DNA of 42,240 nt from Pirellula sp. (GTDB lineage Bacteria; Planctomycetota; Planctomycetia; Pirellulales; Pirellulaceae). Below, one piece after another: positions 22,803 through 31,317 of this stretch. Below the pieces are notes generated by a model that was not told the DNA's origin, searched no databases, and was given only the letters and a program-made list of their open reading frames with translations. Each line of letters starts with the position of its first letter. The stretch's first letter is position 1. A program made the translations under genes and the position numbers. The stretch spans positions 1-42,240 of the forward strand of contig JALOQZ010000004.1 in NCBI GenBank assembly GCA_025459245.1, written 5' to 3'.

Positions 22803-23459
22803 GTGAGCACGACAGCGGATTTGGAATTCAAGGACTACTACACCGAGCGACTGTATATCGACGCCAACGTCGAGACAGGAGTTATCTATAACAGGTCTGG
22901 AAGACGTATGATTGCGCTTACCAACGATTTTCTGATCGGTCTCCACAGGGCACTTGAAAAAGAGTGTGGTGATCGTGTTTCGGAGGTGCTTTACACTTGT
23001 GGAAAGCGTTGGGGGCGAAATTTCGGAACTGGTATGGACCAGGAATGGAGTCAGTTTTACGAAACGCCTGCAAAAGAGTTTCCATTAGGTTTTTTCCGTG
23101 CCCTTCTCGTGCAGGAGTTTCACTGCAATGGTTGGGGACGCGTTGAAATCGACTTCGACCAATTCGAAAAGGGCGTCATCGCTGTTTATTTGCGGGGCGC
23201 CATTATGGGAGAGCTTCTCGAAGGGAAAGCAAGCTATCCGGCGGATACACTGACGGCAGGAATTTTGGCCGGCTTCTTCAGCTACTTCTTTGATCGTGAA
23301 GTGGATTGTTATCAAAGTCACTCGTCGGTGTCACAGGAAGAGCCGAGCGTCTTCTTGTTATCGTCTCCTGAACGGATCGGATCGATTCGGGCAAAGCAGA
23401 CAGGTGATGGTGGACACGATCAGGTTCTGCTGGCCCTACTTCAAACAACTAGTAACTAA
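22803..23459 (+). CDS. Second V4R-domain protein
   Basis: This 218-residue V4R-like protein begins with GTG after GAGAGG. It shares with the 20372 protein the block TGVIYNRSGRRMIALTNDF and then ECGDRVSEVLYTCGKRWG, against RTGILRNAYGQRVLRVTEDF and EDEVGDRAGMVMYEAGYAWG, so the two are paralogues. The C-terminal Cys signature is weakened: only one Cys remains, in VDCYQSH. It lies between the single globin and the tandem globin genes, which favours a role with them. Confidence 0.75.
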   Translation: MSTTADLEFKDYYTERLYIDANVETGVIYNRSGRRMIALTNDFLIGLHRALEKECGDRVSEVLYTCGKRWGRNFGTGMDQEWSQFYETPAKEFPLGFFRALLVQEFHCNGWGRVEIDFDQFEKGVIAVYLRGAIMGELLEGKASYPADTLTAGILAGFFSYFFDREVDCYQSHSSVSQEEPSVFLLSSPERIGSIRAKQTGDGGHDQVLLALLQTTSN

Positions 23460-23482
23460 ACATTTCAGAGACGGAGCGAAAG

Positions 23483-25864
23483 ATGGAACGAGCCTTTTCA
23501 AAAGTTCTGAGCGCGAGCGAAGGTCGATACCTAACCCCTATTGAGCGAGAGGATCTGCTTCGTGCATCGCTCGAGCTATCTCATCGAATGACGGTGTCAG
23601 CTTGGATTCACGAATCCGAGTATGCAATCATCGATTATGCGACACAGGCTTTTTGCGATACGGTTTCAAGCTTTGAAGCGCCAGTCGGCTCGATGCGACG
23701 AAAGAAGGGGCATCAAGACGGAAGGATCATCCTAAGATACATTGCTCAGTCGGTGAGAGAAGGATCGACGGAGATTCTCTTTGAGAAGGTGCTTTCGTGG
23801 TTGGTAGGGCATTTGGATTCAGGAAATGTTACTGGCCATCACATGGAAGTATTCTTTCACTTTATCCAACAAGGTTGCCGTCGCGAATTGCCACGGTCGG
23901 CCCATGCGTTCGTCGATGTTGCCTTTGAGCAGATTATCGATTGCGTCCGTCAAGCGAGCGCCAGTGCAACGATTCACAAAGCTCATCGACGTATCGCTGA
24001 ATTTGCGGCGAATCGCGTGATGGAGATCTTGCCTGAGGTCAAGGCAAAGTACGGGGTGAGCAGCTTGCCAAAGTGCAAGCGGGATATTGAGTTGCTTGTT
24101 AAAGAGATCGCGCGCGTGATGCGGTCACCCGACCGGGCGTCCATGATGCAATCGTTATCAGGTTGGATGATTGAACGCTTGGTCAGTCAGGTTGCTTACG
24201 ATTCGGAAGTGTGGTATTGGACGTTGCTCGCCGTGCGTGAAGGGATTGTCGATTGTTGCGGTCCTGATTCTGTTGAGATGATCGATGGTGCTTTCGAAGC
24301 GTTCTGTTCTCGAGCCCAGCACCTTCTGGAAGCAGTCGAATGGTCCAAGCATGCTGGGGAAATAGCGGATGATGTTGCTGCCAAATTAATCGAGCGCGGG
24401 GAGCCGTTAGGTTTGCTGAGGTCCGATGAATTCCAGACGGCGGTTTCCATGGTGAATCGACAATTGATTCAGGAGATTGCAAGCCTGCATGCCTATCAGG
24501 CACCTCAGGCATCCGCGACCGAAATTGCGGCTGTCTGGACACGCGTTGTATTGCCTTTGATGCCCAGTCAGGAAACGCCGCTTTTGGCGGGCAATCTCAA
24601 ATTGCTTGCCGAGATCGTGCAAGAGCGAGTTGGTGGTGGCAGTGCGAGCGCTTTCCGAGGTTGGTTAGAGGCAATCGTGGAGTGCGCGAAGCGGACGGAA
24701 GTCGCTAATCGTGTCGCCTTGGTGGCGGATCGGATCGCCGTCGAGACGGCCGACTGGGCTATCGACAACCTCAGCTCATTCACCGCAGATCGACGTGGAG
24801 CCTATCGCGATCTAAGATTGGTTATGGCAAAGATTGTAACCCTCATCCCGAATGCGGTGACGGGGGACAAAGCCTACGAGCTAAGACGGTACGCTACCCG
24901 ATTCCTATTGCCAAATCTGCCCTTTCCATGGCAAACGTTGCAGCAAGTATACGAGCGAGCGATTCGTATCACCGAAGAAAGCTTGCATGCTGATGATGCT
25001 CGTATCGTGAGAGGATATATCGAGGAGTTGTTGCCCTGCATGGAGCGATACAGCCGACTCGGTGGTATCGCCTCCAGCATGGACAAGCTCGTCAGTTACG
25101 CTGTGGATCGCGGGTACCATGCTGCACCCAATCATGAGTCTTTGCAACGACATGGACAAGTGGCAGGGCGGCGGGACGGGGCATTCTTGATTGAACGCAT
25201 GGTTGATGCCGCGGTAATTGGAGGCGATGTGGCACTTTCGCAGTTGCATCGTTCCTTTTACTTGGAGCAAGTGCGTTTGAGCAAATTGCCTGGGCGAGTC
25301 ATTGTGGAGTTTCTACGGGGCATGATGGAAAACCTTCGTGATTATCCAGAGGTCACCGAAATATTGTTGGGCCTCTCGGCCGCTGCTCCACTTTACTCAA
25401 GTTCCATCCGAATTCGAGGCAAGAGTTCCGAATGGGCGAGCCGCTTGACTGAAATGACGCTCAGTCAATCCGCTTCCTATCGCGAGCAAATTGGACCAGC
25501 GGGAGCTGAGGCTTGTGCTCGAGATAATGCAGTCACGTTGCGTGGGATCGCGGGCTTTATGGTTCAAAGCCCGATGGACAGCAGTGTATTTGGGGAATGG
25601 TGGGCCAGCAGAATTGCGAAGAATATTCGGTCACGACCGGAAGGCTTTGATTCGTCCACGCGAAACTTTGAAAACATGTTGCTGCTGTTCCGTGAACAAT
25701 TGGACAAAGACGAGGCGGATGCTACGGTTGCTTACCTGCAACATGGGGTGAAGCAATTAACCAACGGACCGCATCGTCGAGCGAATGTCGATACGAAGAA
25801 AACTCGGGTTCCTATGCCCGTGCTTCCGATGAGCTTCGCCGATGTCGTCTCGCCGGTTGTCTAA
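23483..25864 (+). CDS. Tandem phycobiliprotein-like globin, six repeats
   Basis: This 793-residue helical protein reads as six head-to-tail units of about 120 residues. Unit 1 opens LSASEGRYLTPIERED, as the single globin does (LSSDSRYLSDEE). The chromophore-site aspartate recurs at D79, D201, D315, D443, D565 and D681, spaced 122, 114, 128, 122 and 116. The cysteine three residues before it, the phycobiliprotein attachment site, is present only in unit 2 (C198-K-R-D) and unit 6 (C678-A-R-D); the others have Gly, Leu, Ala and Gly. It may therefore bind two covalent bilins. The last 30 residues are a Pro-rich tail. There is no kinase or other output domain. It is followed 21 bp later by the first gas-vesicle-associated gene. 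The alignment was done by eye. Confidence 0.65.
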   Translation: MERAFSKVLSASEGRYLTPIEREDLLRASLELSHRMTVSAWIHESEYAIIDYATQAFCDTVSSFEAPVGSMRRKKGHQDGRIILRYIAQSVREGSTEILFEKVLSWLVGHLDSGNVTGHHMEVFFHFIQQGCRRELPRSAHAFVDVAFEQIIDCVRQASASATIHKAHRRIAEFAANRVMEILPEVKAKYGVSSLPKCKRDIELLVKEIARVMRSPDRASMMQSLSGWMIERLVSQVAYDSEVWYWTLLAVREGIVDCCGPDSVEMIDGAFEAFCSRAQHLLEAVEWSKHAGEIADDVAAKLIERGEPLGLLRSDEFQTAVSMVNRQLIQEIASLHAYQAPQASATEIAAVWTRVVLPLMPSQETPLLAGNLKLLAEIVQERVGGGSASAFRGWLEAIVECAKRTEVANRVALVADRIAVETADWAIDNLSSFTADRRGAYRDLRLVMAKIVTLIPNAVTGDKAYELRRYATRFLLPNLPFPWQTLQQVYERAIRITEESLHADDARIVRGYIEELLPCMERYSRLGGIASSMDKLVSYAVDRGYHAAPNHESLQRHGQVAGRRDGAFLIERMVDAAVIGGDVALSQLHRSFYLEQVRLSKLPGRVIVEFLRGMMENLRDYPEVTEILLGLSAAAPLYSSSIRIRGKSSEWASRLTEMTLSQSASYREQIGPAGAEACARDNAVTLRGIAGFMVQSPMDSSVFGEWWASRIAKNIRSRPEGFDSSTRNFENMLLLFREQLDKDEADATVAYLQHGVKQLTNGPHRRANVDTKKTRVPMPVLPMSFADVVSPVV

Positions 25865-25885
25865 AAAGCACAAAGGCCATCGATT

Positions 25886-26551
25886 ATGAGAAACCTCTGG
25901 ATCATCCCGATAGTTCATTCCGCAGCGGATCTTGGAAAGCTTGAACCTGATATCTCTCGTATCAAGGCGGAAGCGAGTGGCGACTCTGCGGTGAGGAATT
26001 CGAGAAAGGCGATCGAGCAGTTTTGGGCCGATGTCGATCAGCGGCTTGAGGGTGATTCCAGAGTGAACGAAGAGACGATGATCTTTCAAGATGCGCTGCC
26101 GGTTGTCCCGGAGGGGCAGGAAGCATTGCTACTGAAGATCGTGAATGAAATGGCTACCCACGGGAGTCAGAATCACCAGTTGCTAAAGAAGCTGCTGGGG
26201 CTCGGAGCACAGTTGGTTGGTACGGAATCCGCAGAGTATCTCGTGGAAGAATACAGGTTGATTCGAGAGATCATGGCAGCCTCGGTCAACGCGGATACGC
26301 AACTGACTGCTGACTTGGCGAGGGAGATGAATTCGGAAGCGATGGTTGCATTGCTTGAGAAGAGGGATCGATTCATCGGGGAACGTATTAGCTCCCAGCT
26401 TGGTGAAGACCGCTTTGGAATTCTCTTCATTGGCATTGCACACGCCGTCGAAAGATTCCTGGCCGAAGACATTCAAGTTGAATATCCCATCGGAAGGCCG
26501 AATCGCTTTGGAGAATCGATTTCGTCTAACGAGGCCGCAAATGTTTTGTGA
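25886..26551 (+). CDS. TraB-like protein at gas-vesicle cluster start
   Basis: This 221-residue protein begins RNLWIIPIVHSAADLG and ends with KRDRFIGERISSQL then ILFIGIAHAVERFLAED. The paired features, an R/N-rich turn followed by a (V/I)xGxxH strand near the C-terminus, recall the TraB/GumN fold, but the usual paired glutamates are not clear. It has no signal peptide. It lies 21 bp after the tandem globin and 50 bp before gvpH, so it bridges the bilin and gas-vesicle modules and could belong to either. Its function is unknown. Confidence 0.55.
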   Translation: MRNLWIIPIVHSAADLGKLEPDISRIKAEASGDSAVRNSRKAIEQFWADVDQRLEGDSRVNEETMIFQDALPVVPEGQEALLLKIVNEMATHGSQNHQLLKKLLGLGAQLVGTESAEYLVEEYRLIREIMAASVNADTQLTADLAREMNSEAMVALLEKRDRFIGERISSQLGEDRFGILFIGIAHAVERFLAEDIQVEYPIGRPNRFGESISSNEAANVL

Positions 26552-26601
26552 TTTTCAGTCAACTACACCGGATTCCTGCACTTGAGATAGGGCATAGTCA
26601 C

Positions 26602-27189
26602 ATGTCGGATAACAATTCGAGCAAAGAAACCCCAAGCGGTGCGGGCGAGCCTAGTCCCTTCGCCGGCATTCAAGGGATGATTGGCGGCGTCGTTCAAATC
26701 ATGGAGCAGCTCAAGGGGCTTGCGGAGCAAGGAGAGCATCTCAAAAAGACGGTTGGGAGTGGTGAATTCGGCAGCGGCGACGTGAAGGGTAGTTTTGGCT
26801 ACAACGTCCAAGTGGGCGGACAGTCATTTCGGGGACCTGGCGGGCGGGGAACCGGTCCTTCGACTCGGCCGTTCAAGAAGCCTGTGGCTGCCGACTCTGC
26901 GCTTGCAAAAGAGCGAGAGGTCACGCGAGAGCCACACACCGATGAGTTCGATGAAGCGGATCAATTTTATGTCGTGATGGAAATGCCTGGTGTGGGGCTT
27001 GGCGATGTGCAAGCGACGTTGGTCGACGAGCAGTTGCAGGTTCGAGCGCGACGCGGGGCGGTGGATTACTTGAAGGTGATTGCACTTCCCGGAGATGTTG
27101 ATTGGGATTCAATGTCCAAGTCCTCAAACAATGGCATCATTGAAATTCGCTTTTCGAAGAAAGCGGAGAGTGAATCACATGGCGAATGA
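26602..27189 (+). CDS. gvpH: GvpH, Hsp20-type gas-vesicle protein
   Basis: This is a 195-residue protein from ATG 26602 (MSDNNSSKET); the longer ORF start runs back over the previous gene. The N-terminal 105 residues are glycine-rich and disordered. Residues 112-190 form an alpha-crystallin/Hsp20 domain (EFDEADQFYVVMEMPGV and NNGIIEIRFSKK). GvpH is the small heat-shock-like protein of gas-vesicle clusters and is thought to chaperone the aggregation-prone Gvp proteins. It overlaps the next gene by 11 bp. Confidence 0.82.
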   Translation: MSDNNSSKETPSGAGEPSPFAGIQGMIGGVVQIMEQLKGLAEQGEHLKKTVGSGEFGSGDVKGSFGYNVQVGGQSFRGPGGRGTGPSTRPFKKPVAADSALAKEREVTREPHTDEFDEADQFYVVMEMPGVGLGDVQATLVDEQLQVRARRGAVDYLKVIALPGDVDWDSMSKSSNNGIIEIRFSKKAESESHGE

Positions 27190-29326
27190 AGTCATGGAGC
27201 GAACGCTTCTGCTGGAGGTTGTTGAGGCAGAGAGTCGCGACGTCGGTCGAGGATTGGTGAGAATTGATCCGAGCGACATGGAGCGATTGGGGGTGCGGTC
27301 AGGCGAGATCGTTCGCATCGCTGGCCAGGGGGTTGCGCTGGGAAGGGTATTGCCTCAACGCAAAGAGCTTCGAGGTGGCAGTCAAATTCAGATCGATGGT
27401 TTGCTGAGGTCTAGCGCCAAGTGCCCCCTCAACGGCAGGGTGCAGGTTGAGAAGATGGACGCGGGGGACGTCCTTCGTGTCCGGCTGAAACCCGTTCAGG
27501 GAGTGGTCGATCCTCGCGATGCCGAGTTCCTTTTAGCGATGCTTCAAGGAATCCCGATCGATGAGCATTCGCTTGTTCGTGCCACGCTAATCGGCAATAG
27601 GCATATCGATTTTCAAGTGATGGAAATGGACCCGCCTGTGCCAGGGGTAATTACATCATCAACTCGATTGGAATTGGATCGTACAGAAGAAAGTTCGCGG
27701 AGCAAAACCCTCAGCTTTGAGGATATCGGCGGAGTCAAGCAACAGCTCGCGCGCATCCGCGAAATGATCGAGGTACCGCTCAAATTTCCCCAATTGTTTC
27801 AGCGTTTGGGGATCGAACCTCCGAGAGGAGTCTTGCTTTATGGACCGCCTGGTTGCGGCAAGACGTTGATAGCACGCGCGATTGCGCACGAGGCAGAGGC
27901 ATCGTTTTTCACGGTGAGTGGTCCCGAAATCATTCATAAGCACTACGGCGAGAGCGAAGCACACCTGCGAAATATATTTAATGAGGCGAGTAAGAACGCG
28001 CCGAGCATCATTTTTCTCGATGAGATCGATGCGATTGCACCGAAGCGAGAGAACGCAGCAGGGGATGTCGAACGTCGGGTCGTTGCGCAATTGCTCACGT
28101 TGATGGATGGTCTCAAGAAGCGAGACAACGTCATTGTTATCGGCGCGACCAATCTTCCAAACTCGATCGATCCAGCTCTCCGGCGGCCCGGGCGCTTTGA
28201 TCGCGAGATCGAGATATCTGTTCCGGATCGAGGGGGCCGACGGCAGATACTGGATATTCATACTCGAGGTATGCCTTTGGCTGCCGATGTCGACTTGGAG
28301 CAATTGGCTGATTGGACGCACGGGTTTGTGGGAGCCGACCTCGAGTCGCTTTGTCGCGAAGCAGCGATGCATTGCGTTCGAAGATTGTTACGAGAAACGG
28401 GGCGCGGCAATGACATTCCGCTTGATCAGATCCAGCGATTGCGAGTGACAGGCTCCGATTTTCGGCTTGCTTTTCAATCCATCGAACCCAGCGCGATCCG
28501 CGAGGTTTCGGTCGAGGTTCCGAATGTACGCTGGGAGGATATTGGAGGTCTCGAAGGTGTCAAAGAAGCGCTAAAAGAGGCCTTGGTTTGGCCGCTCCGG
28601 TACACTGAATTGTTTATTCAAAGCAACGTTCGCCCTCCGCGCGGTCTTCTTTTGGCAGGACCACCCGGTTGTGGGAAAACCATGATTGCCAAGGCTGCTG
28701 CGACTGAATGCGGTATTAACTTTATTTCGATCAAGGGCCCGGAGTTGCTTTCCAAGTACATTGGGGAGTCGGAACGGAAGCTACGAGAGGTATTTGCAAA
28801 AGCTCGGCAAGCCGCTCCTTGTTTGATTTTCTTTGATGAGATCGATGGTCTGTGCCAGACTCGCCAAGCGGATGATACAGGTGGAACCGTATCGGCTCGC
28901 GTGCTCAGTCAGCTTTTAGCAGAGTTGGATGGGGTGGAGGAGTTGAATGGTGTCTTTGTCTTGGCTGCGACGAATCGAGTGGATTTGGTTGATCCCGCTT
29001 TGAGAAGGTTCGGTCGATTCGAGACGACTATTGAGCTAGCGCTTCCATCGTTGGCGGATCGAACACAGATTTTGGCCGTCCACTTGCGAGAAAGGCCCTT
29101 GTCTGGTTCAATCGATGTCGAAGATTTGGCAAGGCGAACGGAAGGTTTTTCTGGGGCTGACCTAGCTGCCTTGTGCTTTGGAGCATCGAGACTTGCTATT
29201 CGCAGGTCGATTGAAGGATCTCAGGATGGAAAACCTCTTGTACCACTGGCGGCGAGTAGCGACGATTTCGAAAAGTCACTCGCGCAGATCGTTCAAAGCA
29301 AACGGCCGAGTTCTTCTGGTTGCTAG
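27179..29326 (+). CDS. CDC48/VAT-like double AAA ATPase
   Basis: From MANEVMERTL the protein is 715 residues; the longer ORF start would overlap gvpH widely. It has a CDC48-type N-domain (about 1-160, with the double-psi barrel pattern), then two AAA modules. The first has GPPGCGKT at 222-229 and IIFLDEIDAI; the second has GPPGCGKT and LIFFDEIDGL. Both show second-region-of-homology arginines (RRPGRFD and RRFGRFE). CDC48/VAT enzymes unfold or extract proteins from assemblies. CDC48-like ATPases accompany some bacterial gas-vesicle clusters. Here it could aid vesicle assembly or disassembly. It shares 11 bp with gvpH. Confidence 0.88.
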   Translation: MANEVMERTLLLEVVEAESRDVGRGLVRIDPSDMERLGVRSGEIVRIAGQGVALGRVLPQRKELRGGSQIQIDGLLRSSAKCPLNGRVQVEKMDAGDVLRVRLKPVQGVVDPRDAEFLLAMLQGIPIDEHSLVRATLIGNRHIDFQVMEMDPPVPGVITSSTRLELDRTEESSRSKTLSFEDIGGVKQQLARIREMIEVPLKFPQLFQRLGIEPPRGVLLYGPPGCGKTLIARAIAHEAEASFFTVSGPEIIHKHYGESEAHLRNIFNEASKNAPSIIFLDEIDAIAPKRENAAGDVERRVVAQLLTLMDGLKKRDNVIVIGATNLPNSIDPALRRPGRFDREIEISVPDRGGRRQILDIHTRGMPLAADVDLEQLADWTHGFVGADLESLCREAAMHCVRRLLRETGRGNDIPLDQIQRLRVTGSDFRLAFQSIEPSAIREVSVEVPNVRWEDIGGLEGVKEALKEALVWPLRYTELFIQSNVRPPRGLLLAGPPGCGKTMIAKAAATECGINFISIKGPELLSKYIGESERKLREVFAKARQAAPCLIFFDEIDGLCQTRQADDTGGTVSARVLSQLLAELDGVEELNGVFVLAATNRVDLVDPALRRFGRFETTIELALPSLADRTQILAVHLRERPLSGSIDVEDLARRTEGFSGADLAALCFGASRLAIRRSIEGSQDGKPLVPLAASSDDFEKSLAQIVQSKRPSSSGC

Positions 29327-29398
29327 GTGGGGGCGCATTGAAGGAGCGAAGCGGCCTGCGTTGGTGTCATCTCTCGACTTTGCAGTCGGGGGTTAGGC

Positions 29399-30202
29399 AT
29401 GGCGGGGGCGATTTATCTCCTTGGTTTTTCTCAAACAGATTCCAATGCAGAGGAATCTTATGAAGTCTTGTCGGGATTTCAGGTGGAGTACCTGGATACT
29501 CCGCCCGTACGAAGTTGGTTTTGCCGCATCTCCGAAGAAGATCTGCAATCTTTGCAGCATCAAGAAAACTTGAGCAATCTGCAGTGGCTGACACCCAGGG
29601 TAATGGCTCATGAAGCGGCCGTGGAGTTGTTGCATCAAAGCGGACCGTTTTATCCTTCTCGATTTGGGGTATTGTTCGAGTCTGTCGATAGTCTTGGTCG
29701 CTTTGCGCTCCAGCATGATTTTCCATTGATGCAGTTCTTTACTGAAATTATGGGGCGCGATGAATGGGGGGTGAAGCTTTTGGTGGATTGGGGAAAAGCG
29801 TTCGATGCGCTGCTGCAATTGAAGCTTGGAGAATGGAGTCCAGCGGATGGGAGCGGAGCGAATTACTTGCGCGTTAAGCAGAAGAAGCGGGAGCTGGAAT
29901 CGCAACTGAGGGATTGGGTCATTCGTCAAGCGAGGGTTGCGATAGAGCCATTGATAGAGGCGTTTCCCAAGGCTCTCGAACGCAATGCAGGGGGAGGGGT
30001 AGAAAAGGATACCGGTAAAGAATGTGTACTCCATTTCGCCTTTTCGGTCGATCGTTCAGATCAAGAAGATTGGGAAAGATCTCTGGCTGAGTTACAAAGC
30101 AGAGACGGCTTTCAAAGCATGCAGAATCCAGAGCTTGGGTACTTCATGTTAAAGCAAACTGGGCCTTGGCCACTTTACTCCTTCTGCCCCAGTCTGCAGT
30201 AG
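29399..30202 (+). CDS. GvpL/GvpF family gas-vesicle protein
   Basis: This 267-residue protein has the GvpF/GvpL signature blocks: PSRFGVLFESVDSL, then GRDEWGVKLLVDW, ANYLRVKQKKRELE, and the C-terminal GPWPLYSF. GvpF/L proteins nucleate assembly by binding GvpA. It is more divergent than the second copy at 33031 and longer at the C-terminus. It follows the AAA gene by 72 bp and is the last gene before the 253-bp break that precedes gvpA. Whether it is orthologous to GvpF or GvpL cannot be told by eye. Confidence 0.85.
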   Translation: MAGAIYLLGFSQTDSNAEESYEVLSGFQVEYLDTPPVRSWFCRISEEDLQSLQHQENLSNLQWLTPRVMAHEAAVELLHQSGPFYPSRFGVLFESVDSLGRFALQHDFPLMQFFTEIMGRDEWGVKLLVDWGKAFDALLQLKLGEWSPADGSGANYLRVKQKKRELESQLRDWVIRQARVAIEPLIEAFPKALERNAGGGVEKDTGKECVLHFAFSVDRSDQEDWERSLAELQSRDGFQSMQNPELGYFMLKQTGPWPLYSFCPSLQ

Positions 30203-30210
30203 TCTTCAGA

Positions 30211-30273
30211 GACTATCCGAAAACTATCGGAAACCGCGGCTGACGTGGGGCGGCTGTTGGTTTTTGGATAGAC
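30211..30273. repeat. Interspersed palindromic repeat, copy D
   Basis: A unit beginning GACTATCCGAAAACTATCGG and ending GGTTTTTGGATAGACTC, just after the gvpL/F stop and at the head of the gvpA upstream region. It may end or weaken read-through between the two parts of the cluster. Confidence 0.85.
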
Positions 30274-30310
30274 TCTTTGCTGATTTCGATGTGGATGAGT
30301 TCGAGCAACT

Positions 30311-30325
30311 GCAAACCCGTGCAAA
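30311..30325 (+). promoter_or_regulatory. Candidate operator TGCAA-N5-TGCAA, gvpA
   Basis: The sequence TGCAAACCCGTGCAA is an exact 10-bp-period direct repeat, 130 bp upstream of gvpA; the repeat unit extends to TGCAAACC in both halves. The 253-bp gap and this site suggest a separate gvpA promoter. A weak TTGGCA at 30399 has no good -10 partner. Confidence 0.5.
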
Positions 30326-30455
30326 CCTGTTGACTGCTCCTTCATAGTGCGAATTGTGATCCATATTTCCTCGATGTTTCAAAGCACGGTTTGGCGCATT
30401 GGCAATCACAGCCAAGCCATGCACGATTAGTTTTTTGACTCGATGAGGAAATAAA

Positions 30456-30674
30456 ATGGCAGCTGTACAAAAGACGACCGATTCGTCTGGTCTCGCAGAA
30501 GTAGTTGATCGCATTCTTGATAAGGGTGTCGTTATCGATGTTTGGGCAAAGGTCGCCCTCGTCGGTATCGAGCTTCTTTCTGTTGAAGCACGGATCGTGA
30601 TCGCATCGGTTGAAACTTACTTGAAGTATGCCGAAGCAATCGGTTTGACAGCGACTGCAGCTGCTCCAGCCTAG
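30456..30674 (+). CDS. gvpA: GvpA, main gas-vesicle shell protein
   Basis: This 72-residue protein carries the GvpA core: [20 protein letters not shown] then [20 protein letters not shown], with the helix-strand-strand-helix order of the rib-forming subunit, and a short Ala/Thr tail. The length is usual for GvpA. GATGAGGAA gives a strong ribosome-binding site 7 bp before ATG, as expected for an abundant protein. It stands at the head of its own transcription unit after a long leader. Its stop TAG overlaps the GTG start of the next gene. Confidence 0.95.
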   Translation: MAAVQKTTDSSGLAEVVDRILDKGVVIDVWAKVALVGIELLSVEARIVIASVETYLKYAEAIGLTATAAAPA

Positions 30675-31252
30675 TGCTTAAGTTTATGGGCGAGCGAGTC
30701 GGACCTTTCGGGGTTCGATTCGCTCGTCCGTTCTTTGCTTTGGGAGCGAATAGAATGCGAGATGGTATACAGTCGGTGGTTCAGTCCATTCGGAGTGCAA
30801 CACAGGAGAGGCGAGACTTTCTACGGGCATTGAAGAAAGAAACAGCCTCATTCTTGGCAAAATCGTCCAAGATTCGACAACGGCAGGCGAGCCAAATGGG
30901 CGAGCAGTTGGATCGGTTCAAGCAAGAGTTGAGTCGTTTTGTCGCCATGAGCAAGCGCAGTTCGGCCCAGATGGTAAAAGGATTCCAAACAGAGCGATTA
31001 GCGGGATCGGCATGCGATCGTCGAAAGAGGCAGTCCGAGATCGGAGCTTTGCAGCGTTCCGTAAAACGAACTTTGGCAAACGCAACGTTTCAGCGTCGGA
31101 AGGCCAGGAGTGAAGTTCAATTCGCAACGCAGGAGACACTTCGCCATATCAAGCGACGCGTATTGCGATTGAAGACCGAAAGCAGATCCATGCTGAAGAG
31201 CTTACGAAACGACAGAGCTGTCAGCAAACGGATTTGGGCAGGACGGGCCTAG
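30674..31252 (+). CDS. GvpC-like basic coiled-coil protein
   Basis: This 192-residue, very basic helical protein starts at GTG, overlapping the gvpA stop by one base (TAGTG). Residues 40-100 show a GvpC-like cadence: RRDFLRALKKETASFLAK, then RQRQASQMGEQLDRFKQELS, comparable to the FLxxTAxxRxxQAxxQ...LxxF units of cyanobacterial GvpC. GvpC coats and stiffens the shell. Position directly behind gvpA is also usual for gvpC. The repeats are irregular and the charge is more positive than in cyanobacteria, so the assignment is tentative. Confidence 0.6.
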   Translation: MLKFMGERVGPFGVRFARPFFALGANRMRDGIQSVVQSIRSATQERRDFLRALKKETASFLAKSSKIRQRQASQMGEQLDRFKQELSRFVAMSKRSSAQMVKGFQTERLAGSACDRRKRQSEIGALQRSVKRTLANATFQRRKARSEVQFATQETLRHIKRRVLRLKTESRSMLKSLRNDRAVSKRIWAGRA

Positions 31253-31317
31253 TTCGATAGGGTAGTTAGGATTCAGAGCGCAGGATTATCATCTCCGATT
31301 GGAAGAAGGAAATTAAA

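Noticed and set aside
23483-25864. HEAT/TPR-type helical repeat protein as the reading of the 793-residue gene
   Set aside because: The repeat period of about 120, the RYLTPIE start, the recurring Asp and the CxRD sites fit phycobiliprotein-like globins better, although a structural check is still needed.
30399-30427. Sigma-54 or sigma-70 promoter for gvpA
   Set aside because: No GG/GC pair with the correct sigma-54 spacing, and the TTGGCA has only a poor -10 partner (CACGAT).
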